DNA of 64,000 nt from Riptortus pedestris. Taxonomy: Eukaryota; Arthropoda; Insecta; Hemiptera; Alydidae. Shown piece by piece: positions 20,458 through 31,983 of this stretch (position 1 is its first letter; the number at the start of each line of letters is the position of its first letter). The notes beneath the pieces were generated by a model. The model was given only the letters and a program-made list of their open reading frames with translations. It made no database searches and was not told the origin of the DNA. The translations under genes were made by a program, and so were the position numbers. The stretch is taken from contig CM032233.1 in NCBI GenBank assembly GCA_019009955.1, forward strand, positions 113,033,501-113,097,500, written 5' to 3'.

Positions 20458-21845
20458 TAGCTCAGATACCCGGCTTCGCCCGGGAATTGATTTGAGGCTG
20501 AATGGTGATGGTATTTTTTTGGCAAGGCTTTATTTTGCACACTATTTTGACATTTATCCATCCCAGTCTTTAGGGTTTATACCCGTTTTTGGCATTTGTT
20601 AATAATAAAATTAATTTTTTATGTAAGACCATGTATAAATGTATAAAAAAGAAAGAAAAGTTAATCTAAATAACAAAGTAAACAACTTTTGTTATGTACC
20701 TTTTCACGCATAAACAGCTGAACCGAATTTTATGAAACTTGGTATGTATATTACTACTAACCCAACTTAGACTTTAGGCTATATTAATATCCTCTGAGAC
20801 GAACAGGAGGAGGTTATAAGGGAAGCCAGAAATTAAAAATAGCGATATTTCGTTTCCTATTGGTATTTCGGCAGATATGAACATAACAAAAGTTGTTTCT
20901 TTTGTTATTTAGAGTAACTTTTGTTGTATACACTTTTTTCGTATACTGAATTATAAACGAGGAAGTGAACAATTTTATTTGGGACAAAAGATCCAGCCGA
21001 AATAAATAAAACTCGGTATATGTATTATCACTAACACTTTCATTATAACAAGCCATACCAACATTTCTAGGGACGGGCAGGAGTGGGGGTTATAAGGGAA
21101 GCCAGAAATTAAAAATAGCGATATTTCGCTATTTGTAACTTGAGTATTTGTGAGTAACTTTTGTGATATTAATTTTTGTCTTTTAACAAAGTTTAAACGA
21201 GATATACACTATAAACTAAAGCGGGAGTCAACTATTTCATTGGGCGCTAACGATTAAACCGAACTTAAAAAATACTTGGTACGTCAATTAGCGTTAATTC
21301 TTCCATGATTATAAGCTATATTAAAATTTTTATGTTAGAACGGGAGTGGGGGTTATAAGGGAGGCCTGAAATAAAAATTCGCGATATTTCATTGTCTATT
21401 TGTTTTTCGACAAACATGTACATAACAAAAGTTGTTTACTTTGTTATTTAGATTAACTTTTCTTTTTTTTATACATTTCTCCAGAAACAATGTGTGGAGC
21501 AAGTAATTTGCGTAGAAATATTGATATGCTCAACAATTCATTCCAATTGAACTATCAGGTAGCTCACCTGGAAAAATTAATTCAAATCTACGTTAATATT
21601 TTGTCTTCAATAACTGAAATCTATGCATAATGCACAGGAGACGGGAAATATGAAAATATGAAGGACAGTGAAGTCTTACATAAAAAATTAATTTTATTAT
21701 TAAAAAATGCCAACAACGGGTATAAACCCTAAACACTGGGATGGGTAAATGTCAAAATAGTGTGTTAAATAAAGCCTTGCCAAAAAAATACCATCACCAT
21801 TCAGCCTCAAATCAATTCCCGGGCGAAGCCGGGTATCTGAGCTAG
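20457..21845 (+). mobile_element. Composite Helitron with a 3' end at each side
   Basis: The left border CTAGCTCAGATACCCGGCTT is an inverted 3' end, and the right border AGCCGGGTATCTGAGCTAG (ending 21845) is a normal 3' end. From 20457 to about 20697 the sequence follows the minus strand of the family. At TTATGTA|CCTTTTCACGC it switches to the plus strand and runs to the right end. Both termini keep the hairpin and CTAG, with A and T flanks. No coding sequence. Confidence 0.75.
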
Positions 21846-21881
21846 TATATATATATATATATATATATATTTATTTTTATA

Positions 21882-21915
<34 letters not shown>
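21846..21915. repeat. (AT)n tract between Helitrons
   Basis: Interrupted TA repeat separating two Helitron copies. Confidence 0.8.
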
Positions 21916-21916
<1 letters not shown>

Positions 21917-21928
21917 GAGGGGGTGGGA

Positions 21929-22937
21929 GCATATCAATATTTCTACGCAAATTACTTGCTCCACACATTGTTTCTGGAGAAATGTATAAAAAAAAGAAAA
22001 GTTATTCTAAATAACAAAGTAAACAACTTTTGTTATGTACATGTTTGGCGAAAAACAAATAGACAATGAAATATCGCGAATTTTTATTTCAGGCCTCCCT
22101 TATAACCCCCACTCCTGTTCTAACCTAAACATTTTAATATAGCTTATAATCATGGAAGAATTAATGCTAATTGACATACCGAGTTTTGTTAAGTTCGGTT
22201 CAATCGTTAGCGCCCAATAAAATAGTTGACTTCCGCTTTAGTTTATAGTGTATATCTCGTTTATACTTTGTTAAAAGACAAAAAAGAATATCACAAAAGT
22301 TACTCTAAATAACAAAATAAACTACTTTACTTATGTTTATATTTGCCATAAAACGAATACAAAACGAAATACTGCTATTTTAAATCCAGGCCTCCCTTAC
22401 AACCCCCACTCCTGCCCGTCCCTAGAAATGTTGGTATGGCTTGTTATAATGAAAGCGTTAATGCTAATACACATACCGAGTTTTATTTATTTTGGTTGGG
22501 TCTTTTGTCCCAAATAAAATTGTTCACTTCCGCTATATTTTTTAGCGTATATCTCGTTTATAATTCGGTATACGAAAAACGTGTATATAACAAAGGTTAC
22601 TCTAAATAAGAAAATATACAACTTTTTTTATGTTCATATTTGCCAAAAAACCAATAGGAAACGAAATATCGCTATTTTTAATTTCTGGCTTCCCTTATAA
22701 CCCCCACTCCTGTTCGTCTCAGAGGATATTAATATAGCCTAAAGTCTAAGTTGGGTTAGTAGTAATATACATACCAAGTTTCATAAAATTCGGTTCAGCC
22801 GTTTATGCGTGAAAAGGTAACAAACAAACAAACACACACTAAAGAAACAAAATGCAGTTATGGTGTCTATGACATGTGAAACAAAAAGTTATCGTGAAAA
22901 TTCGCGAAAAAAATCAATGTACAGACAGAGGTTAAAA

Positions 22938-22945
<8 letters not shown>
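21929..22945 (-). mobile_element. Helitron, 3' end missing
   Basis: Minus-strand copy from the AGCATATCAATATTTCTACG block to the 5' end (ATTGATTTTTTTCGCGAA, TTTTAACCTCTGTCTGTAC). Three internal modules are marked by CCTCCCTTATAACCCCCACT-like blocks at about 22093, 22382 and 22690. The terminal hairpin and CTAG are lost. Confidence 0.75.

Positions 22946-23033
<88 letters not shown>
22940..23033. repeat. (AT)n(GT)n microsatellite
   Basis: About 62 bases of alternating AT followed by about 30 of GT, at the 5' edge of the Helitron. ORFs reading through it are artefacts. Confidence 0.9.
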
Positions 23034-23034
<1 letters not shown>

Positions 23035-23039
23035 GCCTT

Positions 23040-23129
23040 TTTTTATTTTTTAGTTTTGAGATAAATGCAAATACTTGACGCACGTGGGAAATCTGCTTAG
23101 TTAAAACAGCACTCGCGGGACGGACTTTT
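23040..23129 (+). mobile_element. HINE 3' end fragment
   Basis: TGAGATAAATGCAAATACTTGACGC, CACGTGGGAAATCTGCTTAG, then a degraded hairpin and GGGACGGAC|TTTTT. Confidence 0.65.
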
Positions 23130-23139
23130 TGGTAACATT

Positions 23140-23694
23140 CCAAATTTCATGATTTCCATCGATCCTACTTAGTACATGACGAAAATGAGGCTCGTTCAAA
23201 ATTTTAGATATAAATTAGTCAGTTACCGCTCTAACAGTCGCAATTTTTGTTTAATCGTTACGAAACTCAATATATAAGTGTTTTATGTAAAAAGAAAGAT
23301 CAGGTTCGTTAACGGCTGAAATCGGACTGGGGGAGGGGGTGTAAAAAGGGGAGGAATTTTGAAATTACTAATATCTCCGTTATTATGCGTCGGATTGAAA
23401 AATTGTGCAGAACCAATCTTATTGTAATGTAATGTTCTATAAATGTTGTTATGTCCATTTGTTCATTATCTTTAGTATTAAACGAGATATTTGCGTATTT
23501 CAGTTTTCGGCCTTCAGTAAACCCTCACTCCTACTCGTGCTATATCAGCAATAGGCTGTTATATCATGAAACACTTTATTTCAAGCCGAAATAACTAATA
23601 TTGTTCGCATTGAACGTGTTCGTCATGAGATAAATGCAAATACGTGACGTAAGTGGGAAATCTGCTTGGTTAACGCAGCCCCTGCGTGACGGAC
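23140..23694 (+). mobile_element. HINE lacking its 5' tip
   Basis: Starts within TTCCATCGATCCTACTTAG, continues through the GTTAACGGCTGAAATCGGAC block, and ends with the intact hairpin CGCAGCCCCTGCG and TGACGGAC. No long AT tract. Confidence 0.75.
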
Positions 23695-24115
23695 ATTTAT
23701 CCTTAGCTGCTTAGTCAACAATCGCCCCAAAGTACAGAATAAATTAGACATGGTCATGTTAAAGTAGAAGTAGAATTATTAGAGCTATTTGCAATGTTGT
23801 AATAATGACAAGCGGAGCCCTGACGTCAACCGGGGATCGTTGGCCGCCCCCATATACTACTAATTTCCCTTACCCCCCTCCCTCGCAGCCATTATTCTTC
23901 CAGCCAACTTGTGTGGGTGGTAATTTTCCTTTCTCCTTGACACTTAAGAAAAAAGACGGCTTGTTTGGGTTACTCGTTCCGAAATGAATTCCCCAACTAA
24001 GAAGCCCGTCATTAAGTAGTATTTCCAATACTCTGGTGACTGGCAATGTTAACCAAGTGACAATATTTCTTGTAAAACCTGCCTTATGTCCTGAAATTAA
24101 TTGCTTTACATTTTT
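23695..24115. other. Non-coding, nothing recognised
   Basis: GC content rises locally (23805-23900), but no domain can be read in the short ORFs on either strand. Confidence 0.35.
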
Positions 24116-24232
24116 AGCAGATTTCCCTTGAGGGAAATCAGCTATTGAGGTCGTTCTCATGATGTGATTTTGAAAATTTTCTTCAAATGTCCATCGATCC
24201 TACCCAGGAGATGGCGAAAATGAGGTCCGTTC

Positions 24233-24290
<58 letters not shown>

Positions 24291-24727
24291 TATTTGTCAG
24301 TTAAAGCTCTAGCGGTCGCAATTTTTGTTTGTTCGTTACCAAACTGGATATTTAAACGTTTTATGCAAAAAGACAGATCAATTTCGTTAATAGCTGAAAT
24401 CGGACCAGTGGGAGGGCGGGAGGTTTTGGGGTGGGATTTTCGAAAATTCGAAATATATCCGTTACCATACGTCGGATCAAAAAATTGTATATAACTAAGC
24501 TTATTGCAAATTAAATTTACTATAAATATGGTTTTATACATTTATTCTCTATCTGGAATATTAACCGAGATATTTGCATTTTTATTAAATTTGGGCCGAT
24601 AACGGATGACGAACGGGTTTCCCGCCAAAAGCTAGTTTGGCCCTTTGCCGTAACGGTTCGGCTCTCGTATGGAGATTTCTCTATTGTGGGAAATTTGCTT
24701 AGTTTACGCATCCCCTGCGTGACGGAC
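24116..24727 (+). mobile_element. Complete HINE
   Basis: TTTTT|AGCAGATTTCCCTTGAGGG to GCATCCCCTGCGTGACGGAC|TTTT, with a 60-base AT tract at about 24237-24295 and all central blocks in order. The 3' hairpin arm has one mismatch. Confidence 0.85.
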
Positions 24728-24838
24728 TTTTAATAGGTTTTATAATATTTATAAATAGCAAGATAAGCAATAAAGCATGTATATAATGAAATGTTTATCA
24801 TAACTATCTAAGCGATATATTTTATTCAAATATAAAAA

Positions 24839-25363
24839 TCCGTCAAACAGGAGTCAGCTCCTGTTTACTCAGGTAAACTAAGCAGATTTTCCTCGTGATG
24901 TTTAACAATAGATAAATCTGCAAACTGGTTACACAACACTACCATCAATATTAAGTGAATAAATACAAACGATATTATGAAATCTTTCAGTCAATTTTAA
25001 TAATGTCCAGACGGGAAGGTTCACATATGTAAACAACCAGGTCTGCCAAACTCTCACCGGAAAGATAAACAATTACTGAAATATAACGAAATATTATATA
25101 TTCATTATAATCGATTTCAGCTATTAACGAACTTGACCTTTCTTTTTACATTTAAACGTTTAAATATTGAGGTTGGTAACGATAAACAAAAATTACGATC
25201 GTTACAGCGTCAACAGACAAATATACGTATGTATATAATTTTGAACGGATCTCATTTTCGTCATCTCCTGGGAAGGATCGATGGACATTTTTTCGAGAAG
25301 ATATTTTTCGAAAATCCCATAATGAGCACTACCACAATAGCTGATTTACCTTAAGGGAAATCG
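24839..25363 (-). mobile_element. HINE with a rebuilt terminal hairpin
   Basis: Opens TCCGTCAAACAGGAGTCAGC, TCCTGTTT, then an extra ACTCAGG, and CTAAGCAGATTTTCC. AAACAGGAG and CTCCTGTTT form a 9-bp stem replacing the usual CGCAG/CTGCG stem. The middle third is deleted (it jumps to CGATTTCAGCTATTAACGAAC), and it closes with CTTAAGGGAAATC. Confidence 0.7.
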
Positions 25364-25708
25364 GTGTAAACATGACTTGATATCAAGGGAAATCTGCTAA
25401 AAATAAAATCGTCAGGAACTGTGTAAACTAAGTAGGTCTCCTACGTTCTGTAAAGAAATAGATTAAGTTATCTGGGTGCAATTATTGCACAGGTTACGTC
25501 ATCTGCGAATGCTATAATATATTTCACTCATAGGAAAAAAAAGTCCATCACGCAGGGGCTGTGTAATCTAAGCAGATTTTCCACGTGCTGGTATAACACA
25601 CTTGTGATCTGATCTCACTACGTATTTTCTATGTATATGTAGAAAACCGATGAGTAGAAAGGGGAGAGGGTTACTAAAGGCACAAAACAAGTAAGTATGA
25701 AAAACTCG

Positions 25709-26957
25709 GGTCTTTTTTACTTTACGGCCACAAATATAATTTGAATAGAAACACATGATTCTGCTGATATCACGTGTTACTACTACAGTAACCGTTCTAA
25801 ATTCAGTTATACACGGTTCAGGTTATAGATTCGTCGTTTGCTTTCTTTCCGGAATAAAAATGAATTTGATCAAACTAGCACACGTATTTCATGATGAAAA
25901 TCAAGTGATACGTGTTTATCAGCGATTTGGAATCCTACACAAGGAAAGGAAATGCCCACAAGGACATGAAATGAAATTATATGAACGAAAAGGAAATTGT
26001 CCTCGTTGGAGATGCCATCGATCACAATGCCGCAATAATGTAAGTGTTTTTAGTGGAACATGGTTTGAAAAGACACATTTAACATTAACAAAAAGTTTAT
26101 TATTCATTTATGCTTGGGCTAATGAATATACAACCGTAAAATTTACGGAACTAGGAATAAGCTCAAGAACTGCGACGGATTGGAAGAATATGCTCCGGGT
26201 GGTTTGTGCTAATGACATTTTAAATAATTCATTGTTAATTGGAGGAGAAGGTTTGACAGTAGAAATAGATCAAACATGTTTCACAAGAAGGAAATACAAC
26301 GTTGGAAGAAGTTATCCTCATCAGTGGGTGTTTGGAGGAGTCTGTAGGGAAACACGGGAGTGTTTCTTGTATGCTGTCCCTAATAGAACTGCTGAAATGT
26401 TGACTGCATGTATAAAAGCTTCAGTTCTTCCAGGAACTACCATATATTCAGATTGTTGGAAGTCTTATAAAGGCCTCAGAAAAGTCCGAGGAATGAGGTA
26501 TAAACATTTCACCGTAGACCATTCCAAAAATTTCGTGGATATCTCCACTGGTGTTCATACCCAAAGAGTGGAATCTCTGTGGTCAAGTTTAAAACGTAGA
26601 AATAAACGTGAATGTGGCACCCACAGAAGTATGATTGATTCTTATTTGTGTGAATTTATTTGGCGTAGAAGATATGAGAATGAAGATTACTTTGAATCAA
26701 TAATGAACCATATTAGAGAGTACTGGTCTCCAGAAATATGAAAATAAAATAAAAAAAGTGTCTGTGTTACATATTTGTTATTTTTTAATAAACATATTGA
26801 ATTAATAATCTATTTTGGTTTGTTTTGATTAGAATGTAGAGGTTATAAGACCTTTTTTTGGGTTTGGGAAATAAATCACGTTAGTAATGATTTCAGTGTG
26901 AAAAGAATCATATGTTCATATGAAAATAGATTTGCGGCCGTAAAGTAAAAAATACCC
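25709..26957 (+). mobile_element. Complete Merlin DNA transposon
   Basis: A 1249-bp element with 8-bp direct target repeats AAAACTCG at 25701-25708 and 26958-26965. Its inverted ends share GGGT, then TTTTTTACTTTACGGCC and CAAAT. Merlin elements make 8-9-bp duplications and are about this length with a single transposase gene. Both ends, both duplications and the ORF are intact, so this is the youngest-looking coding element in the window. Confidence 0.9.
25755..26741 (+). CDS. Merlin transposase (IS1595/ISXO2-like), intact
   Basis: Catalyses cut-and-paste movement of the element; related to bacterial IS1595-group transposases. The ORF is 328 codons from the first ATG, but the ATG at 25860 (MNLIKLAHVFHDENQVIRVY) gives 293 residues, closer to the usual Merlin length, and is my preferred start. 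Counting from that start, a zinc-ribbon-like region CPQGHEMK...CPRWRCHRSQC lies at about residues 34-61, followed by VFSGTWFEKTHLTL. The catalytic triad fits DDE: aspartate in TVEIDQTCFTRRKYNVGR, aspartate in TTIYSDCWKSY, and glutamate in THTQRVESLWSSLKRRNK. A TAA-free frame ends at TGA 26739. An AATAAA-like signal follows at about 26744. No introns or defects are seen; activity is possible but not shown. Confidence 0.9.
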   Translation: MILLISRVTTTVTVLNSVIHGSGYRFVVCFLSGIKMNLIKLAHVFHDENQVIRVYQRFGILHKERKCPQGHEMKLYERKGNCPRWRCHRSQCRNNVSVFSGTWFEKTHLTLTKSLLFIYAWANEYTTVKFTELGISSRTATDWKNMLRVVCANDILNNSLLIGGEGLTVEIDQTCFTRRKYNVGRSYPHQWVFGGVCRETRECFLYAVPNRTAEMLTACIKASVLPGTTIYSDCWKSYKGLRKVRGMRYKHFTVDHSKNFVDISTGVHTQRVESLWSSLKRRNKRECGTHRSMIDSYLCEFIWRRRYENEDYFESIMNHIREYWSPEI

Positions 26958-27235
26958 AAAACTCGCTTAAACCTTGAGTTACGGAAAAATGCATAGAACA
27001 TTAATTGTAGAAAGTCATAAGTTTAACAAGATTTGTTATATAACATTTTATGATCCTGCTCATAATAACGGAGACTTTTCGAATTTTCTAATTCTCCCAT
27101 CCCTAAACCACCACTATTCCAGGACAGATTTCATCCAATAACATATATGATCTTTAGTGTTGAATGAAACGGCTAAATGTCGAATATGGCGTAGATCAAA
27201 TAAAGATTTTCGAGAAAAGAACAAAATTGATGACA

Positions 27236-27635
27236 TCACAAAACGTATTTGCACGTGTCTCACAAAGAAATAGTTCAATGATAACCATATTTGGCATTTA
27301 ACCTTGGAATGATGTGATTCCTGATATAACTGTTTATTGTTAATATGAGATGAGTAGGAGTGGTGGTTTACTGAAGGCCGAAAACTGAAATATTCAAATA
27401 ATAATCAATAAAGAGGAAACATGTAGATAGGAACATTTAAAGAACATTATATTGGCAATAAGATTGATTCTATACAATCTTCCAAACGGATTCATAATAA
27501 CGCAGATATTTTGAATTTTAATTCTTTCCCTCTAAAGTGTGGGGGGGGCACTCCCACTGGTCGTATTTCAACCATTAACGAACTTGACGTTTCTTTTTAC
27601 ATCAGACAAAAATTGCGACCGCTAGAGCGTCAACG

Positions 27636-27693
<58 letters not shown>

Positions 27694-27795
27694 AATGGAC
27701 CTAATTTTTGTCATCTACTAGGTAGGATTGATGGGCAGTTAAATAAATTTTTCAAAAATCGCGTCATGGGTACAATCTGATTTCCTTTAAGGGAA
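27236..27795 (-). mobile_element. HINE, 3' tip lost
   Basis: From CACAAAACGTATTTGCACGTG through GGTTTACTGAAGGCCGAAAACTG, a G8 run and ACGAACTTGACGTTTC to a (AT)n tract (27638-27690), AATGGACCTAATTTTTGTCATC and a degraded tip TTTCCTTTAAGGG. Confidence 0.7.
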
Positions 27796-28688
27796 TTCTA
27801 CTGAAAATCGACGTAAACAAGACTTGATATTTAGTCTGGGAATGAGTTATATCATTGTATAAAAGCTTAAATCGTATAAGAATTAGTGGGAATTGCTGAA
27901 AGCTGAAGACTATTCCTTTAATATTCAAGTTAGAGAAGTTGAGAACTACAATTGAAGGATATTACTTTGTATTATTCATAATGCTGGAGTTACTTAAAAG
28001 TTTGCATTTTCCACCGTTAACTCTCGACACAACTTGCCCATTAATGATTACTGTTCTTCAGTTCATTTTCCGAAAGTCTGCAAGCACATGTGCTACAGTA
28101 TAAAATAGCACTCTCGACGAGGGCGTGATTTTTTAAAATACCTCAGTATCGGGTGCCAAATATTTTTAAATATTTCATATCAACGTTTTTGATAATTATA
28201 TTACACATTTTTTTGATAGATAACTGCAATAAACAATTAACCGAAAGCGATTCTTTGATACTACCTCAGCTGAGGTCGGTCCGGCAGTGTAGGAGTTTAC
28301 CCGCTAGGGGCTAATTATGCTGACCCGCTAACACAAAAATATTTTTCGTTTTTCGATCTGTTTTCTCAAATAGAACTTTATTAATTTAGTTTGAATCATT
28401 GAAATAAATAAACATATCACTCATTTCTGTTCTATTAAAAACTAATTCTCTTTTTTTTTACAGTGGAAAGTAAGTGGTATAAAGAATGCATTTCTGTGAA
28501 TCTAAAATTGTATTACTGCTTTCTTTTAAGTTGTTTCTTTTTTTATTAACACTTCTTTTCTGACATTTACATGAAATACACCAATGAATCTTTGAAAGAA
28601 ATAATACCATCATCTCTCATTTGTAATCTCAATCTTTGAAATATAGAACTTCATGGGAGAAGAAAAATAATAACACTATTTAAATTTA
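27796..28688. other. Non-coding, nothing recognised
   Basis: No motif-bearing ORF or repeat from the window. The last 12 bases (28677-28688) are the left target duplication of the SINE. Confidence 0.4.
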
Positions 28689-28913
28689 TTATTATTATTT
28701 ATTAACGTCCACTTTTTGCAACTATGGCTAATTGGAACGGGTTATCTACAGGTTGCCACCCTTTTCTAGCCAGGTTGGGGCTAAGGATTTTATTTAATGA
28801 GCTCGTTAAAAAATGAATTCCTATTGCCCAGGCGGGAATCGAACTCGCCACTCTAGGTTTATCATGTGAGATTAAGGTCAACGCTTTAATTCACATGGCT
28901 AACCTGAGCCCCT
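28689..28913 (-). mobile_element. tRNA-derived SINE with 12-bp target duplications
   Basis: On the minus strand: a tRNA-like head (GGGGCTCAGGTTAGCC, and a B box in GAGTTCGATTCCCGCC), a body (TTAACGAGCTCATTAAATAA, CTAGAAAAGGGTGGCAACCT), and a 3' tail of AATAATAATAA. TATTTAAATTTA occurs at both borders (28677-28688 and 28914-28925). Tail-only relatives are at 15893-16012 and about 3308-3360. Confidence 0.85.
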
Positions 28914-28925
28914 TATTTAAATTTA

Positions 28926-29339
28926 AACTGTTATATTATTTATAAGAATCTCATTTTATAAACATATGTTTACATTTACGGGTGGTCTCCCGAAAATCGA
29001 TTACAAAAGGTTAAAGTACTTAACAATTTTCTAAAACTAATAATACTTTATATAAACCAGTTTTAGTTGGCACATCTTTTTTTTGTAATTATTACTATTA
29101 TAATCTCAATTACTATTATAATTTAATATAAATAAGCTTCAAGTAGTTTGTTTCTTTCCGAAGAGAAGCACGTAGTATCGTATGGTTGAAATGTGACGTT
29201 TTCATTTAAAAAATGACCTGAAGTAGTATAGAGATCTCGAAAAATATGCAACGACAGAAAAATATACATACTATATTCAAGTATAATTTCTAAACTACAG
29301 ATTAGTTTTTAACAATATTCATAAACTAAAAAAAAAACA
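28926..29339. other. Non-coding, nothing recognised
   Basis: AT-rich sequence following the SINE. No ORF or repeat assigned. Confidence 0.4.
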
Positions 29340-29720
29340 CATTCTATTTATTGGTTAGCCGGCCATGTGGGCATATCTTAAAGTAATATAGTAGACAAGC
29401 AATCAAAAAATCAACTGAACTTGAACAAATAGATTTTTTGGACGCACCTCACCAAGACGCTTTCTCTCAAATAAGAAAACTCGTAATTAATGACTGGAAT
29501 AATTTATGTTAGCACTGATTGTAATCTTAGAGAAATCAAATCAAACACGCTCAACTGGACTTCAAGTAATAGACACTCTAGAAGAGAAGAAATTGTACTT
29601 ACACGCCTACGCACAGGACACTCTAGGCTAACGCCTTCGTATCTAATGAACAGACAAGATGAACCTATAATCTCGCTACTGGAACAGAATGCTGACTGTA
29701 AAACACATATTAACTGACTG
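29340..29720 (+). pseudogene. Jockey-type retroposon RNase H and C-terminus, broken
   Basis: Pieces in three frames read as the end of a non-LTR polyprotein: WLAGHVGIS (RNase H), then KKSTELEQIDFLDAPHQDAF...RKLVINDWNNL before stops near 29513, then RREEIVLTRLRTGHSRLTPS and YLMNRQDEPII. The order matches the fragment at 7916-8460, but sequences differ, so it is another family or an old copy. The final Cys-His part is degraded. Confidence 0.65.
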
Positions 29721-29734
29721 TACACAAGTAAAAC

Positions 29735-30256
29735 GTCCGTCACGCAGAGGCTGCGTAAACTAAGCAGATTTCCCAACTGAAGTTTTAGAATAGAGAAATT
29801 TTACGAGAACCGAACAGTTACTGAAACGGCCGAACTAGCTAGCAGGAAACTCACGGCTACAACAGAAGTTAGCCGATCTCATCATGTCCGTTACGCTCTA
29901 TAAAATGCAAATATCTCGGTTAATATTTAAGATAGAGAATAAATGTATATAACAATATTTATGGTAAATTGAATTTGCAATATGATTGGTTCTATACAAT
30001 TTTTCGTTCCGACGTATAGTAACGGCGATATTTCGAAAATCCCACCTCTAAACCCCCCTCCCATTGGTCCGATTTCAGACATTAACGAACTTGACCTTTA
30101 CTTTTACATAAAACGATTAAAACGAGTTTGGTAACGATCAAAAAAAAAATTGCGACTGCTAGAGCTAAACAGACAAATATATATATTTGTCTGAAGAAAA
30201 CTTTTCTCGTCATGAGTACGACCTCAATAGCTGATTTCCCTTAGGGGAAATCTGCT
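29735..30256 (-). mobile_element. HINE with deleted AT-to-tip region
   Basis: GTCCGTCACGCAGAGGCTGCG at the start and CCCTTAGGGGAAATCTGCT at the end. The AT tract is only about 10 bases and the ATTTTGAACGG-GATCGATGG region behind it is lost. Confidence 0.75.
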
Positions 30257-30269
30257 AAAATGTAGCCAT

Positions 30270-30664
30270 GGCCCATAAATTTATGCGAACTACTAGCCGA
30301 CAGTAGCCAATTTATAGATGATGTTTTTAAGTATTTAAGATATAATGGATTATTTGATGAAATATAAAAGCTATTATTTACCATTATGAAAGTTATATAT
30401 AGGAAGCGCTGTACGTGGAATATTTTGCCTGCTTCCAGATTAACTCTTTATAGTTTTTCTTTTAGTTTTTTGTTTGTATTTTTCATGTTGTAAATGTACT
30501 AACAATTTATATTTAGTTTTGTCCATTCTATTTATTTTGTACATTTGTAAAATTTAGTTATTTAAAAATTTTAATAGTTATTTAATCTTGTAAAATTATA
30601 TTCTGACATGTTAAAAGATGAATCGTCATTGTAGCGGCATGTCAAATAAATAATAATAATAATA
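30270..30664 (+). mobile_element. Probable non-LTR retroposon 3' end
   Basis: A T-rich stretch ends GTAGCGGCATGTCAAATAAA followed by TAATAATAATAATAA. A microsatellite tail after AAATAAA is typical of Jockey- and R1-like 3' UTRs. No coding part is visible upstream, so the family is uncertain. Confidence 0.45.
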
Positions 30665-31402
30665 AACTACAGAGGAATCCTTCACACGGGAAGAGATCAG
30701 ATGTTGGGCCCAGTTCATTAATTATGAGCAGAATTGTGAAACGGGCCAAGCCAGTTGGCGGCACATTGTACGGACAAGATCAATACAGAGGATATTGAGG
30801 AAGTGATAGAAACGAAATGAACTGCATCGTTCCCAATGAATATGAAGTGAGAGATTCGCTCACGACCCTCCAGCATTCCTCATGTGAGAAGTCCGGCCAG
30901 GAGTACTTCCCCGCTAATTGACTCAGCCTTTGCCATTAATTGAAAATATTTTGATTGTTCCAGCATATAAACATTCCTTGCTACAGTTCGTCCGCGCAAC
31001 GATCATATCTCCATATTTTCCAAAAATCCTTCCTTCTCTTGACTCAACTCTGTACTATTTCTCTTCACTGCAAACTAAATTGCAATTATAACTTCACCAA
31101 TTTCTCTGATTCTTATCCAGAAAATCGAAAGTATTTATTTTATCATAGATACCCATATTACTATTATTATTTCTAGGATTAAGAGTATGAAATTCTTAGT
31201 TAATTCATTTATAATGACGCTCTGGTTTCAGCTCTATAAAATTTTTACAATGGGCCATTATTACTTTCATTACAAAGAAGAGTTGATATTTTTATGAAGG
31301 TAAGAACTCGAAATGTAGCATGGAATGACTCCAGTCACAACATAACTGTATCCTACTGTTTCGCCACAGAATGTATGTATACGGGTATATATATACTCGT
31401 AA
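30665..31402. other. Non-coding, nothing recognised
   Basis: A slightly GC-richer stretch (30680-30920) has no readable domain. Nothing else assigned. Confidence 0.35.
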
Positions 31403-31654
31403 ATAGCTAATGTACCCGGCTTCACTACGCGAAAAATGTGACGGTATTTCTTTTTTTTGGCAGAGCTCCACTTTGCACAATATTTATACATTTCCCCGTC
31501 TCAATTTTTATAGTTTCCTGGGCATCCTTTATAACATATGTGGGCAACAACCGGCCCACTGTAAGATTTGATCCGGCCTGCTAGACATTTTGAAAAACCC
31601 AGTTAAACAAAATATTATACTACATACTCCAAATGAGGAAGATGAGGAGAGACT

Positions 31655-31780
31655 TGTGAGTTTGGCAGCACTTATAAATGCGAACAGTTCTTTTCAATGA
31701 TGAAATTTAATAAATCTAAAGATCGCACAAGGGTGATTGACGATAATTTGGAAAATTCTTTAAGTCTTTGTATCAGTTAA
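31655..31780 (+). pseudogene. hAT transposase C-terminal dimerisation region
   Basis: A 41-codon stretch, open to TAA at 31778-31780, reads CEFGSTYKCEQFFSMMKFNK, then SKDRTRVIDDNLENSLSLCI. The order F-G-STY-CE-FS-M...K...R-R...D-L is the signature of the hAT C-terminal dimerisation domain, as in ZBED/GTF2IRD2-type transposases. The catalytic region is absent. Confidence 0.8.
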
Positions 31781-31983
31781 ATTAATCCAAACATCGATGG
31801 ATTAGTTTACCAAATTCAAGCTTAATTGTCTCTTGATTTTGGTGTCACATCTTAACTTTCGTTGTTTCTAAAAATTCCAAATTTTGCGATTTAATTATAA
31901 TGTTGTACCTACATTTTTCATTTCATTTTGTTATTTTAATAAATTATATTATAATTACATCGTCGTATAATTTCATGTCTGAT

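Larger units (their letters stand above)
25543..27225 (-). mobile_element. HINE interrupted by a Merlin element
   Basis: The 3' part (GTCCATCACGCAGGGGCTGTG, CTAAGCAGATTTTCCACGTG, GGGTTACTAAAGGCACAAAA) runs to 25708. The family sequence resumes after the Merlin's right target repeat (CATTTTATGATCCTGCTCAT, AATAACGGAGACTTTTCG) and fades near 27225. The 5' tip is missing. Confidence 0.7.

Noticed and set aside
20336..20602. Gene starting in Helitron sequence (also 50065-50448)
   Set aside because: These ORFs run through Helitron ends and AT tracts, and their peptides (LRPGIHLRLDGDGIF type) are translations of the terminal hairpin region.
28830..28913. Functional tRNA gene
   Set aside because: There is a B box, but no complete cloverleaf, and the unit has a SINE body, tail and target duplications.
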